Assembly (NCBI GenBank): GCA_963542695.1
Contig: CAUTYX010000004.1
Coordinates: forward strand, 1 to 64,000
DNA: 64,000 nt
Reading direction: 5' to 3'
DNA from: RUG100 sp963542695
Lineage (GTDB): Bacteria > Bacillota > Clostridia > Peptostreptococcales > Anaerovoracaceae
Within the stretch, counting starts at the first letter, position 1; each line of letters starts with the position of its first letter. Made by a program: the position numbers and the translations under genes. Below the pieces are notes generated by a model. It did no database searches and was not told the origin of the DNA. It saw nothing but the letters and a program-made list of their open reading frames with translations. Shown here piece after piece: positions 37,589 through 46,504 of this stretch.

Positions 37589-38536
37589 ATGCTGATATCG
37601 ATTTGCATTCCCTGCTATCGATCAGAAAAAAATTTAGAGTGGGTTGTTAGTGAAATCAAAGAGGAATTTGCCAAACATAAAGAACATCAGTACCAACTGG
37701 TGTTGGTTAACGATGGGTCGCCGGACGATACCTTTTCTGTGATACGGCAGCTATGCGAAGAGGATAGCCACATTAAAGGGATTAACTTGACAAAGAATCA
37801 AGGCCAGCCATGTGCCCGGCTGGCGGCGGCCAATCATGCCGATGGGGATGCTCTTGTTTTTATGGATGATGACGGTCAGCATCCGCCGGAAGCAATCTTT
37901 CGGATGATTGACAAAATCCGGGAAGGCTATGACATTGTTTACGCCAAATTCCCAAAGACAACACACAAATTCACAAAGCGCCTTACCAGCGATATGTACA
38001 ACAAGGTAATGCGAGCCACCGGGACAAAGCCAAAGGGGGTATCAACCTCTTCTTTTGCTGCTTGGAGCAGGGTGGTTATCGATGCCATTAAAAAATACCA
38101 CAGTCCGTTTCCTTCGGCAGGCGCTTATTTACAGTGCGTCACTGATAAATTTGCCAATGTAGATGTAGAACACCGTTCCCGTCACAGCGGCCAGTCAGGA
38201 TACAAATTACGACGTCTCATTGCCCAGTCATTGAATTCCTTGACTAACTTTTCCATGGTGCCTTTGCGTGTGGCAAGCTTTTTAGGATTCATCAGTTCTT
38301 TCATTGGGTTCGTCTTTGGCATCATCACCATTGTCCGCAAAATTTTGAATCCTCATATGTTGGCCGGGTACGCTTCGACCATTGCGGTTCTTCTATTTAT
38401 CGGTGGTGTCATTATGTTGATTCTGGGTCTCATAGGAGAATATTTGGGTCGAATATATATGACCCTTTCCAATAAACCGCAATACGTAATCGGAGAGATT
38501 CTCAACGAAACCATAGAAAGTGATAGAGAGTCATGA
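37589..38536 (+). CDS. GtrB/DPM1-like polyprenyl-phosphate glycosyltransferase (GT2)
   Basis: A family 2 catalytic domain (ISICIPCYRSEKNLEWVV, LVNDGSPDDT, MDDDGQHPPEA with the DxD) is followed by two C-terminal membrane helices (VASFLGFISSFIGFVFGI and STIAVLLFIGGVIMLILGLI). This is the layout of enzymes that charge undecaprenyl phosphate with a single sugar. ATG 37589 behind GAGGGGGAA is chosen, giving 315 residues. The GtrA homologue at 9420 is a possible flippase partner. Its last four bases overlap the next start (ATGA). Confidence 0.85.
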   Translation: MLISICIPCYRSEKNLEWVVSEIKEEFAKHKEHQYQLVLVNDGSPDDTFSVIRQLCEEDSHIKGINLTKNQGQPCARLAAANHADGDALVFMDDDGQHPPEAIFRMIDKIREGYDIVYAKFPKTTHKFTKRLTSDMYNKVMRATGTKPKGVSTSSFAAWSRVVIDAIKKYHSPFPSAGAYLQCVTDKFANVDVEHRSRHSGQSGYKLRRLIAQSLNSLTNFSMVPLRVASFLGFISSFIGFVFGIITIVRKILNPHMLAGYASTIAVLLFIGGVIMLILGLIGEYLGRIYMTLSNKPQYVIGEILNETIESDRES

Positions 38537-39900
38537 AGGAAAGTAATGCTACGGAAAATTTAATCAATCTTTTGGAGCAGGTAAAAGCTGCCATTACAGA
38601 AGAGGATTTACAGCAGGCGAGGCTCAGTCTTCTTGACTACCTGGGAGTGACCCTTGGCGGGGAAGGAAAAATGGCTGTATTTCTCGGCGACAACGGAGAC
38701 AACAATGAACTGTTGTCCATTGCAGAGAAAGCTTTTAAAAATGGATTTTACGGTCACTACCTGGAACTGGATGACGGACATAGGCAAGGAATGTGTCACC
38801 CGGGAGTTCCGATTTTTAGCGCTTTACTGCCCATGGCTGCAGCCGGTGACATATCAGAAGAAGGACTGCTGCAGGCGGCTGTCTTAGGATACGAAGCCAC
38901 TTTGCGACTGGCCTGCTCTGTGCAGCCTTCTCACAAGAAAAAAGGGTTTCATACCAGTGCTACTTGTGGAACCATTGGGGCGGCTGTTGCCGTTAGCTAT
39001 TTGCGAAACTACTCTAGGGAGCAACTGCAGCGAGCCATTACGGCGGCGGTAACCTATACCGGCGGAACGCTACTATTGCAAGACGACCAATCGGAGATGA
39101 AACCGGTAAATTTAGGCAGAGCTGCCGCTTGCGGTATTATGGCCGCCGATGCCGGCAAATTGCCGTTGATTTTTCCTCATGATGCCATTGGCGGGTCGCG
39201 AGGATTCTTGGAGCTGTATACCGATACGCCTAAGGAGGAGCATTTTTTTCAAAAACCGGGGGAAAAGCCGATGATCCACGGAATTTACCGGAAAATCCAC
39301 GGGGCTTGTCGTCACGCCCATCCGCCTATTGACTGCGTGTTAAAAATAAAGAAAAACCGGGATATTAAACCGGAGGAAATAAAAAAAATTCAGGTTGCCA
39401 CTCATCAGCTGGCCATTGCCGGCCACGATCACCAGGTCTGCGAAAACGGCAGTGTGGCAAAACTGAGCATACCCTATGGAGTTGCTTGTGCCATTGTCTT
39501 TAGTCATGTATCAGAAAGTGCCTTTGAAAAAGCGACACTGGAAAACCCGGTGATTACAAATCTGGCTAAGAACGTCTTTATAACTGAAGATGAAGAAATG
39601 ACCAAGGCTCTCCCTAAAGAGCGAGGGGCACTGGTAGTAATCACCTTGGAAGACGGCACAAAGGAAAAAGCGCAAGTAACTATTCCAAGAGGGGAACCGG
39701 AGATACCCTTTACTACAGAGGAACTGCTGGGCAAAGCTATGAGACTCCTTAGAAATGCCGGAATAGAAGAAAAAACCTGTAAGCGTATTTGCCAAGGCTG
39801 TCTTGATTTTGGAAGGCAGGAACTAGAGGAAGATAGCGGATATGCAATTTCGTTATATGAAACCATAGATCAGGCGAAAAAGGAAATAAAGAGAGGATAG
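38533..39900 (+). CDS. MmgE/PrpD family protein
   Basis: The 455-residue protein has the MmgE/PrpD pattern: LLDYLGVTLGGEG early, HGYY-like NGFYGHYLELDDG, HPGVPIFSALLPMAA, GYEATLRLACSVQPSHKKKGFHTSATCGTIGAA and GRAAACGIMAA. Members include 2-methylcitrate dehydratase, iminodisuccinate epimerase and cis-aconitate decarboxylase, so the reaction acts on a multi-carboxylate but cannot be fixed from the sequence. No methylcitrate synthase or lyase (prpC, prpB) is present. Its start overlaps the glycosyltransferase stop, linking this carboxylate enzyme to a surface-sugar gene. Confidence 0.83.
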   Translation: MKESNATENLINLLEQVKAAITEEDLQQARLSLLDYLGVTLGGEGKMAVFLGDNGDNNELLSIAEKAFKNGFYGHYLELDDGHRQGMCHPGVPIFSALLPMAAAGDISEEGLLQAAVLGYEATLRLACSVQPSHKKKGFHTSATCGTIGAAVAVSYLRNYSREQLQRAITAAVTYTGGTLLLQDDQSEMKPVNLGRAAACGIMAADAGKLPLIFPHDAIGGSRGFLELYTDTPKEEHFFQKPGEKPMIHGIYRKIHGACRHAHPPIDCVLKIKKNRDIKPEEIKKIQVATHQLAIAGHDHQVCENGSVAKLSIPYGVACAIVFSHVSESAFEKATLENPVITNLAKNVFITEDEEMTKALPKERGALVVITLEDGTKEKAQVTIPRGEPEIPFTTEELLGKAMRLLRNAGIEEKTCKRICQGCLDFGRQELEEDSGYAISLYETIDQAKKEIKRG

Positions 39901-39904
39901 AAGC

Positions 39905-40798
39905 ATGAAAGAAACGAGAAAATTTTTAGAGTCATTGGGGATGCCGGGAGGAGATCTGTATTCTTTACCGGACTCTGAAAAAAGGTTCCCGGACGGTGCC
40001 CAATATCGCTTCGAGGTACCGGGAATCCAAGGCCCCACGGCTATGAAGGCACTGCTGGAGACTTTTGAGGAATACAATTTTTATATCCACCGGGTAACCC
40101 AGACCAAAGGTATTATGATGCTGCTGGATGAGGAAATTAGGGAAATGGTAAGACTATCCGAAAAACACAAAGTGCAGTTGGTGCTGGCCATTGGACCTCG
40201 TGCCACCAACGATACCAGCGCGTCTGTTCATACAGAAGAAGGAAAACGTATCGGCTATCGTCTACGTGGCCAGGAGCAGATTGTGCGAGCCATCGAAGAA
40301 GTCAAACGAGCTTCGGCTCTTGGGTGCCGTCACTACATTATGTACGACGAAGGGTGTCTGTGGGCTTTGAATGAAGCCAGAAAAGCCGGCTATATTCCCG
40401 CTGACTGTAAGTTTAAGCTGTCTGCCCATGCCGGTCATGGAAATCCTTGTTCTGCCAAATTAATGGAGGACATTGGTGCCGATTCTCTAAACCCGGTTCG
40501 AGACATTCAGCTGCCGATGTTGTCTGCCATTCGTCAGACCATTGATATTCCGGTGGACATTCACACCGAAAATCCAAAATCCTCCGGTGGTTTTGTTCGT
40601 CATTACGAAGTACCGGAGATGATTCGTGTTGCAGCACCTATTTACCTGAAAACCGGAGGATCTGTGGCAAAAAATCATAGTTGGGATACTACGGCATCGG
40701 ATGCCAAGGCTAGAGCCAAGCAGGTTATGTTGGTAAAACGTGTCATTGACCAGTATTGTCCGGAAGCTGTGTACTCCCCGAAAGGATCCATAGAGTAA
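39905..40798 (+). CDS. TIM-barrel protein of uncertain function (U32-peptidase-like annotation group)
   Basis: The 297-residue protein has alternating beta/alpha segments. Motifs are FEVPGIQGP, YIHRVTQTKGIMML, VLAIGPRATND, ALGCRHYIMYDEGCLW, KLSAHAGHGNPCSAKLM, DIPVDIHTENPKSSGG and PIYLKTGG. The histidine/acidic pairs near strand ends fit a barrel enzyme that binds a carboxylate or phosphate. I recall similar proteins being labelled U32-peptidase-like, but nothing here shows protease activity. It is nested in a tightly coupled operon and its stop overlaps the ATP-grasp start (TAATG). Confidence 0.5.
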   Translation: MKETRKFLESLGMPGGDLYSLPDSEKRFPDGAQYRFEVPGIQGPTAMKALLETFEEYNFYIHRVTQTKGIMMLLDEEIREMVRLSEKHKVQLVLAIGPRATNDTSASVHTEEGKRIGYRLRGQEQIVRAIEEVKRASALGCRHYIMYDEGCLWALNEARKAGYIPADCKFKLSAHAGHGNPCSAKLMEDIGADSLNPVRDIQLPMLSAIRQTIDIPVDIHTENPKSSGGFVRHYEVPEMIRVAAPIYLKTGGSVAKNHSWDTTASDAKARAKQVMLVKRVIDQYCPEAVYSPKGSIE

Positions 40799-42099
40799 TG
40801 GAAAAAGAAAAAATAGAAGAAGCTATCGATAAACCCATAGAAAAACCGGTGGTTATTGTCTTAGGAGGTACCGTTCCTCACATTGAACTGTTAAAAAAGC
40901 TTAATTACAAAGGGTATCATACGGTGTTAATCGACTATTACCAAGACCCGCCGGCAAAGGCCTTTGCCCACGAGCATATTTGCGAAAGTACCTTGGATCA
41001 AGAAGCGGTGCTGCGAATTACCAAAGAAAAAAAAGGCGTCATGGTAATGGGATCTTGCGTGGATCAAGCCAATGTAGTGGCTTGCTACGTATCCGAGCAG
41101 CTGGGGTTGCCGGAGCCATACAATTACGAAACGTCTTTAGATGTAACGGATAAAGGCCGCATGAAGGAAATTATGAAGGCCAATGGGATTCCTACATCCG
41201 ATTTTGTAGTGGTAGAAACCAGCGACGAAGCGGCAAAACTGGAAACCATATCCTACCCGGCAGTAGTAAAGCCCGTTGATAATAACGGTTCCAAAGGGGT
41301 AAGAAAAGTTGACTGCAAAGAAGAAATGGTGGAAGCCGTTGCTCACGGATTGTCCTTGAGCCGAGCCGGCAGAGCCATCGTTGAAGGATATTGTCCCGGG
41401 TCTGAAATTCAGGTGGACTGTTTTGTAAAAGACAACGAAGCACATGTGATTATGAGCCGTCATCGGTTAAAGACAAAGCCGGAAACCGGTCGAGCCATAC
41501 AAGCTTTTGGATCCTTGATTCCGGCGGTATTGACAGAAAAAGTCCGCCACCAAGTAGAGGAGGCGGCGGTAACCATTGCCAAGGCCTTCAAGCTTAACAA
41601 TACACCGTTTTTCTACCAAGGCATCGTTACAGAAGAACGGCTGTCTGTGTTGGAACTGGCACCTCGTATCGGTGGTAATCTCAGCTATTTCTTTGTGAAA
41701 GAAGCGGCAAAGTTCGATATTTTAGATGCTACCATTGCTGCCTTTGAAGGAAAAAGCATTGCTATGGATTACCAAAATCCAAGGAGACTATATGCCAGTA
41801 GTATTATCTATGCCAAGGCGGGGATTCTAGGGGGAATTACAGGTTTTGATGATATGAAAGACCAAGGATTGGTTTTGGATTACTATTTCATGAAGACCCC
41901 GGGCATGGAAATCGGCACGGAGATGGATAGCCGTAACCGTGTGGCCTGCTATTTTATGAAAGGGGAAAGTTACAAGGACCTGCTAGATAAAGCCCGCATC
42001 ATCCAAGACGCCGTGGGTGTTACAGATAATCAGGGCAAGGATATTATGTGCCGGGACTTGATCATGACAGAGGATATGATTCCGGGAGGTATTGGATGA
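40798..42099 (+). CDS. ATP-grasp carboxylate-amine/thiol ligase
   Basis: The 433-residue protein begins with a pre-ATP-grasp Rossmann region (VVIVLGGTVPHIELLKKLN). The ATP-grasp core follows, with YPAVVKPVDNNGSKGV (lysine and glycine-rich loop), IVEGYCPGSEIQVDCFV and VLELAPRIGGNLS (metal-binding Glu and Asn-region). It would activate a carboxylate as acyl phosphate and join it to an amine or other nucleophile. ATG 40798 overlaps the upstream stop and is preferred to 40756. Its last bases overlap the lyase start (ATGA). The partner substrates are not evident. Confidence 0.85.
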   Translation: MEKEKIEEAIDKPIEKPVVIVLGGTVPHIELLKKLNYKGYHTVLIDYYQDPPAKAFAHEHICESTLDQEAVLRITKEKKGVMVMGSCVDQANVVACYVSEQLGLPEPYNYETSLDVTDKGRMKEIMKANGIPTSDFVVVETSDEAAKLETISYPAVVKPVDNNGSKGVRKVDCKEEMVEAVAHGLSLSRAGRAIVEGYCPGSEIQVDCFVKDNEAHVIMSRHRLKTKPETGRAIQAFGSLIPAVLTEKVRHQVEEAAVTIAKAFKLNNTPFFYQGIVTEERLSVLELAPRIGGNLSYFFVKEAAKFDILDATIAAFEGKSIAMDYQNPRRLYASSIIYAKAGILGGITGFDDMKDQGLVLDYYFMKTPGMEIGTEMDSRNRVACYFMKGESYKDLLDKARIIQDAVGVTDNQGKDIMCRDLIMTEDMIPGGIG

Positions 42100-43253
42100 A
42101 ACACAATCAATACAATTTCGATTTTCCATTTGTGCAAAATCCGGTGGAATTTACCAAGGAAACTGATAAGGAGCTGCTGCGGTATTGTCTGGGGGCGACG
42201 TTATATATGCCGGCCATCAGGCCTTTTTCTGAAAATGTAACCACCAAATTGATTCCCGGCCTAACATCTATGGTTATGTGTTTTGAGGATTCTATTGATG
42301 CTTCTATGGTAGAACCAGCAGAAAGAAATGCCATTGACCAGCTGGATACGCTGTTAGAGGCTTTGGACAAAGGTCGCATTACTGAAAATCAGCTGCCGTT
42401 GATGTTTTTCCGTGCGCGCAATCTTCAGCAGTTTCGCCAGTTTTCTAAAAAACTGACCAAGGAACATCTGCAGCTGATTGCCGGTTTTGTATTTCCTAAA
42501 TTCTCTGTTACCCAAGGTGATGGCAGAGGGTACATGGAGGAGTTGTCGGACATAAACGAAGCCAATGGCGTTCATCTATATGCTATGCCGATTTTGGAAG
42601 GACGCAGCATCGCTTTTAAAGAAACTCGCTTTGAGGAGCTGCTGAGCATCCGCCGACTGGTAGGAGAATACTATGATTCCATATTAAATATTCGTGTTGG
42701 GGGAACTGACTTTTCCTCTTGTTTTGGGGTACGGCGAGGAATCGACTACAGCATTTACGATATTATGACAGTGCGGGACTGCTTGCTGGACATTTTAAAT
42801 GTTTTTGGCAGAGACAACGAGTTTGTGGTATCGGGCCCGGTGTGGGAATATTTCCTGGCTAATAAACGCGTGAAATTTGATCCCAATATGGAGATGAGCT
42901 TGCAAAGTTCGTTGTTAAAGAGAAAACGTTTGGTAAACGAAGCCATTGATGGGCTTCTTCGGGAGGTAATCTTAGACCGTGCCAACGGCTTTGTGGGAAA
43001 GACGGCCATTCACCCGACCCACATTAAGTTTATCAATGCCATGATGGCAGTCACGGAAGAAGAATACAATGATGCTGTGCAGATTTTGCACACTTCCGGT
43101 GGTGTCACTAAAAGCGATACCGGAAACAAGATGAATGAAATCGGTCCCCATCGCAGCTGGGCAAGTAAAATTGTTAACAGAGCCAAGGCGTATGGGGTCA
43201 TTAAAGACGAGTCACTGTTCTTACAGTTGGTATCTACGGTAGACGCCGAGTAA
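42096..43253 (+). CDS. HpcH/HpaI or CitE-like C-C bond lyase
   Basis: The 385-residue TIM-barrel protein fits the citrate-lyase-beta/HpcH superfamily, near the C-C_Bond_Lyase group: SMVMCFEDSIDAS, FFRARNLQQF, GFVFPKFSV, AMPILEGRSI and RVGGTDFSSCFGVRR. VGKTAIHPTHIKFIN is the usual C-terminal active-site segment. Such enzymes cleave or form malyl-, citramalyl- or related hydroxy-acid bonds. A related lyase occurs beside ATP-grasp genes in Ter-type biosynthetic islands, so the pairing here has a precedent in another context. The start overlaps the ATP-grasp stop. Confidence 0.78.
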   Translation: MKHNQYNFDFPFVQNPVEFTKETDKELLRYCLGATLYMPAIRPFSENVTTKLIPGLTSMVMCFEDSIDASMVEPAERNAIDQLDTLLEALDKGRITENQLPLMFFRARNLQQFRQFSKKLTKEHLQLIAGFVFPKFSVTQGDGRGYMEELSDINEANGVHLYAMPILEGRSIAFKETRFEELLSIRRLVGEYYDSILNIRVGGTDFSSCFGVRRGIDYSIYDIMTVRDCLLDILNVFGRDNEFVVSGPVWEYFLANKRVKFDPNMEMSLQSSLLKRKRLVNEAIDGLLREVILDRANGFVGKTAIHPTHIKFINAMMAVTEEEYNDAVQILHTSGGVTKSDTGNKMNEIGPHRSWASKIVNRAKAYGVIKDESLFLQLVSTVDAE

Positions 43254-43315
43254 TGATCTTGCAAAGATGGTTGATGCGGGAGTGTACGAAATCCCGTTAC
43301 TACAAGGAGAAATAG

Positions 43316-44632
43316 ATGAAGAAAATAAAAGTTGGTATGTTGGGGATTGGAAACATTGGAAAAGGAACGTATCAGGCCTTGACCATGAACCACGATAAAA
43401 TCGCTTCTGCTACCGGTCTTGATATTGAGATTGTAAAGATTTTAAATCGAAATCCGGACAAAGACCGTGGCATTGCCATTCCAAAGGAAAAATATACCCC
43501 GGATGTAATGGAAATTCTCAAAGATCCGGAGATTGATATTGTCGTCGAGCTGATTGGCGGAATTGAGCCGGCAACAGAATATATGGCAACGGCACTGCGC
43601 AATGGAAAAAGCGTGGTAACAGCCAACAAGGCGGCCATTGCAGCCAATGGTAAAATGCTGGCTCAACTGGCACAGGAAAATCGGTTGTTACTGCGGTTTG
43701 AAGCGGCAGTAGCAGGAGGGATTCCTATATTGACTTCTCTTACAACGGCTCTTTTGGCCAATGAATTTACGGCGGTTCATGGGATTTTAAATGGGACTAC
43801 CAACTACATTCTTACCCAGATGAGCGAATACGGAAAGGACTACGAAGAAGTATTAAAAGACGCCCAGGAAAAAGGATTTGCCGAAGCCGACCCGACAGCC
43901 GATGTGGAAGGCATCGACGCTGCCAATAAACTGTCGATTTTAATTTCCTTGCTCTTTGGTATCGGTGTAGGTCCCGATGACATTCCTACCCAGGGAATCA
44001 CCTCCATTGGCAGTGACGACATTGCCTTTGCTACAGAGGCGGGATATAAGATTAAACTGCTGGCCAGCGCCAGAGAAGAGAACGGAAAGGTGTCGGGCAA
44101 TGTAGAGCCGGCATTGGTTCCTATCAGCCATCCTTTGGCCGGTGTCAGCAACGAATTTAACGCTGTCTTTGTTACCGGTAACGCCGTAGATGATTTGATG
44201 TTCTATGGTCGTGGCGCCGGTCCTCTTCCGACAGGCAGCGCCGTCATGGGAGATGTAATCGGTGTAGCAAGAAAGCTGGAAAAGGACTCTGCCTATGATT
44301 TGGTTCCCCAGCTTCGGTACGATGCCCCTTTTACCTATGCCGGTGAGGGAGCCAACAAATATTATGTTAGACTGCAGGCGGTGGATCAGCCGGGGGTCAT
44401 GGGACGGATTGCCACCTTGCTGGGGGCTCACAATATCAGCATTGAAACGGTCATTCAGCGAGGCAAGACAGATATCGAGAAAGCCAGTGATCCTACCAAG
44501 GAGCATTACATTATGCCTTTGCTCTTTGTCTTTAACAAGGTGGAAAAAACGGTGCTGGAAAAGGCTCTTGCAGAATTGCTGCAGGATGACATGGTGGCAT
44601 CCATTGAAAATGTTCTTCGCGTGGAGGAGTAG
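43316..44632 (+). CDS. hom: Homoserine dehydrogenase
   Basis: Reduces aspartate semialdehyde to homoserine on the way to threonine and methionine. It has the NAD(P)-binding GMLGIGNIGKGTYQAL, the catalytic region VTANKAAIA, GGIPILTSL and HGILNGTTNYILTQM, and a C-terminal ACT domain (VDQPGVMGRIATLLGAHNISIETV). The 438-residue length is standard for the monofunctional Bacillota enzyme. It lies 62 bp after the lyase, so it may be read through from the operon upstream. A short dyad (cggga/tcccg) in the gap is too weak to call a terminator. Confidence 0.93.
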   Translation: MKKIKVGMLGIGNIGKGTYQALTMNHDKIASATGLDIEIVKILNRNPDKDRGIAIPKEKYTPDVMEILKDPEIDIVVELIGGIEPATEYMATALRNGKSVVTANKAAIAANGKMLAQLAQENRLLLRFEAAVAGGIPILTSLTTALLANEFTAVHGILNGTTNYILTQMSEYGKDYEEVLKDAQEKGFAEADPTADVEGIDAANKLSILISLLFGIGVGPDDIPTQGITSIGSDDIAFATEAGYKIKLLASAREENGKVSGNVEPALVPISHPLAGVSNEFNAVFVTGNAVDDLMFYGRGAGPLPTGSAVMGDVIGVARKLEKDSAYDLVPQLRYDAPFTYAGEGANKYYVRLQAVDQPGVMGRIATLLGAHNISIETVIQRGKTDIEKASDPTKEHYIMPLLFVFNKVEKTVLEKALAELLQDDMVASIENVLRVEE

Positions 44633-44697
44633 ATAGACAGAAGAGTACAGACGTAGATTTGTGTTGCAGACTAAAACAATAGTTTGGAGATGAAACC

Positions 44698-45444
44698 ATG
44701 ATAGATCTGGAAGCAATCTTTGGATTACGGCGACCGGATAGGAAAAAACTGGAGGAAGACGGCTTTGAAAAGGTGGGCAGTTCTTATGTGAAAAACATGC
44801 CTATTTTAGATGAGCGATTCCTGCTGGAAATCACGGTAGACGTGGCCGCTATCGATGGCGCCGGATATGTAGATTATCGAGTAATGGAAAAGGAAAGCGG
44901 CGAAGAGTATCAGTTGGTAAAAGTCCCTTCTGCATCGGGAATCTTTCTGGGCACTGTGGAAGCTGCCTGTGAAGCAGTTTTACAGCAGGTGGCCGTGTCT
45001 TGTTTCGAAAGGGAAATCTATCACAGCAGTCAAACAAAGGCGGTACTGGCTCATGTAAAAGATATATACAACGTTACCCCGGAGTTTCTCTGGAAACAAT
45101 ATCCTACCTATGGGGTATTTCGAGCAGTCGAAAACCGGAAATGGTTTGGGGTTATCATGACTCTTGAAAGGGAAAAACTGGGAAAGCCTGCAAGTGATGG
45201 CGGGAAAGCAGCCGATAGAAAGACGAGCGAGGAGCTTCTGCCAGATGGCTCTAAATCTCCAATGGCCGAAGTCATTGTGCTAAAAGGGCAACCGGATGAT
45301 ATATTGCAGCGAGTGGATGGCAAAGCCTTCTTTCCCGGGTTTCATATGAACAAAAAACATTGGTATACGATAGTACTGGATGACAGTATCTGCAACCAAG
45401 AGCTGTGGCAGCTGATTGCAGGTAGCTACCGGCTGGTTCGGTAG
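44698..45444 (+). CDS. MmcQ/YjbR-family protein with N-terminal extension
   Basis: Residues from about 118 to 248 match the MmcQ/YjbR fold (LWKQYPTYGVFRAVENRKWFG, then EVIVLKGQPDD, FPGFHMNKKHWYTI and the end WQLIAGSYRLV). The N-terminal 110 or so residues form an extension also found in other clostridial members. YjbR proteins have a CyaY-like fold and are called DNA-binding in databases, but their role is not settled. It stands alone between hom and a long non-coding gap. Confidence 0.75.
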   Translation: MIDLEAIFGLRRPDRKKLEEDGFEKVGSSYVKNMPILDERFLLEITVDVAAIDGAGYVDYRVMEKESGEEYQLVKVPSASGIFLGTVEAACEAVLQQVAVSCFEREIYHSSQTKAVLAHVKDIYNVTPEFLWKQYPTYGVFRAVENRKWFGVIMTLEREKLGKPASDGGKAADRKTSEELLPDGSKSPMAEVIVLKGQPDDILQRVDGKAFFPGFHMNKKHWYTIVLDDSICNQELWQLIAGSYRLVR

Positions 45445-45757
45445 ATGGATCGTGCCGAGCAGCTTCATAAAAGACTTGCAGTAAAAAGGACTCTCGAGAG
45501 CTAGGATGTTACTATCTGCCTTTTGAGAGTCTTTCCCGGTGTTTCAAGAGAAGTTGTGGCTTCTCCAGTCTTACATGTGTATTTGTGAGAGGATTTGTAA
45601 GATGTTCATATGTCTTATGATGGTGTTAGTGTAGCCTATCATATTGAAAAGTAGCTGAAAGAGATGTGGAGATGTGATGTTGGTTTTGAGAATTTTTTTG
45701 CGTTAATGCAATGAAATGAAGCACAAAAGAAAGAAAATGTGCATGAAAAAGAGCACA
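45445..45757. other. Non-coding gap before the SatD operon
   Basis: Apart from the hairpin at 45486-45534 and a 7-bp dyad (45736-45742 with 45753-45759) next to the satD promoter, I see no convincing gene or RNA. The stretch is AT-rich with scattered short tracts. Confidence 0.5.
45486..45534 (+). terminator. Hairpin after the YjbR gene, possible terminator
   Basis: Arms 45486-45495 and 45525-45534 pair over 10 bp with one G-U, but the loop is long (29 nt) and the tail has only ctttccc, so termination would be weak. Confidence 0.4.
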
Positions 45758-45816
45758 TTGACAGGAAGTGCATTATATTATACACTTTCTATAAAAGTGT
45801 ATAATATAATGCACTT
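45758..45816 (+). promoter_or_regulatory. satD promoter with 23-bp perfect palindromic operator
   Basis: A consensus -35 (TTGACA, 45758-45763) is followed by a perfect inverted repeat with arms 45766-45788 and 45794-45816 around a 5-nt centre. The -10 (tacact at 45781-45786, 17 bp spacing) lies inside the left arm, so a protein bound to the palindrome would block RNA polymerase. The end GTGCAT recurs at 45739 and 45768, with its complement at 45809. SatD itself has a C-terminal helix-turn-helix and is the obvious candidate binder. Confidence 0.7.
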
Positions 45817-45841
45817 TAGGATTGTATAGAGGAGAATCGAA

Positions 45842-46504
45842 GTGAATTACATAGCGATTATTGGAGATATTATAGATTCGCGAAATCTCCGAGATAGAAA
45901 CCAAGTTCAGAAAAAACTAATGGATCAGCTGGAAAAGATAAATCGGCTGTATAGCGATGATATCAAAGCTGATTTTAAGATTACCCTGGGAGACGAATTC
46001 CAGGGGCTGATGTATAGTGAATCAAAAGCGCCTATAGAGGTAATCTGCAAGTTGGAACAGATGCTGTATCCTGTAAAGATTCGATTTGGAATCGGGGTAG
46101 GAGACGTTTCAACAAAAATTATCGAGAATCAGCCAGCTATGATGGATGGACCTTGTTTTCATATGGCACGGAAAGCCATTACAAAATTAAAGGAAAACGA
46201 AGGGAAAAAAGAAGTGGCCGATTCGTTAATGGCCATAGAATTTTCTCATGATACAGCTTATGGGATGGTGGCCAATTCCTTGCTGATGCTGATAAGCAAT
46301 TTGATGGATGGCTGGACTGCCAAAATGGCAGCGACGATTAATGCCTATGAAGAGAACGATTGCAGTCAACAGCGGGCAGCGGATGTACTGGGAGTTAATA
46401 GAACCACCGTGGTTCGCTCGTTAAAATCGGCAAAATACTATGCCTATTGCAATGCAAAAGAGGCAATTTCAAAATTGATAAAGGAGGAAGTAACCGTTGT
46501 TTAG
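45842..46504 (+). CDS. satD: SatD-family protein, nucleotide-cyclase-like domain plus helix-turn-helix
   Basis: The 220-residue protein belongs to the SatD family, named from the streptococcal sat operon and of unknown activity. I see parallels to class III nucleotidyl cyclases: GDIIDSR at 8-14 (metal aspartates), KITLGDEFQGL at 46-56 (the K-x-x-GD motif), RFGIGVGDV at 81-89 and GPCFHMARKAI at 103-113 (the N-x3-R helix, with His for Asn). Residues about 174-197 (CSQQRAADVLGVNRTTVVRS) form a helix-turn-helix. GTG 45842 follows GAGGAG. The gene overlaps the membrane-protein gene by 8 bp, so the two are made together. Confidence 0.82.
   Translation: MNYIAIIGDIIDSRNLRDRNQVQKKLMDQLEKINRLYSDDIKADFKITLGDEFQGLMYSESKAPIEVICKLEQMLYPVKIRFGIGVGDVSTKIIENQPAMMDGPCFHMARKAITKLKENEGKKEVADSLMAIEFSHDTAYGMVANSLLMLISNLMDGWTAKMAATINAYEENDCSQQRAADVLGVNRTTVVRSLKSAKYYAYCNAKEAISKLIKEEVTVV

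Noticed and set aside
43940..44716. 258-residue minus-strand open frame over hom
   Set aside because: Shadow of homoserine dehydrogenase; low-complexity-free but without any recognisable domain.
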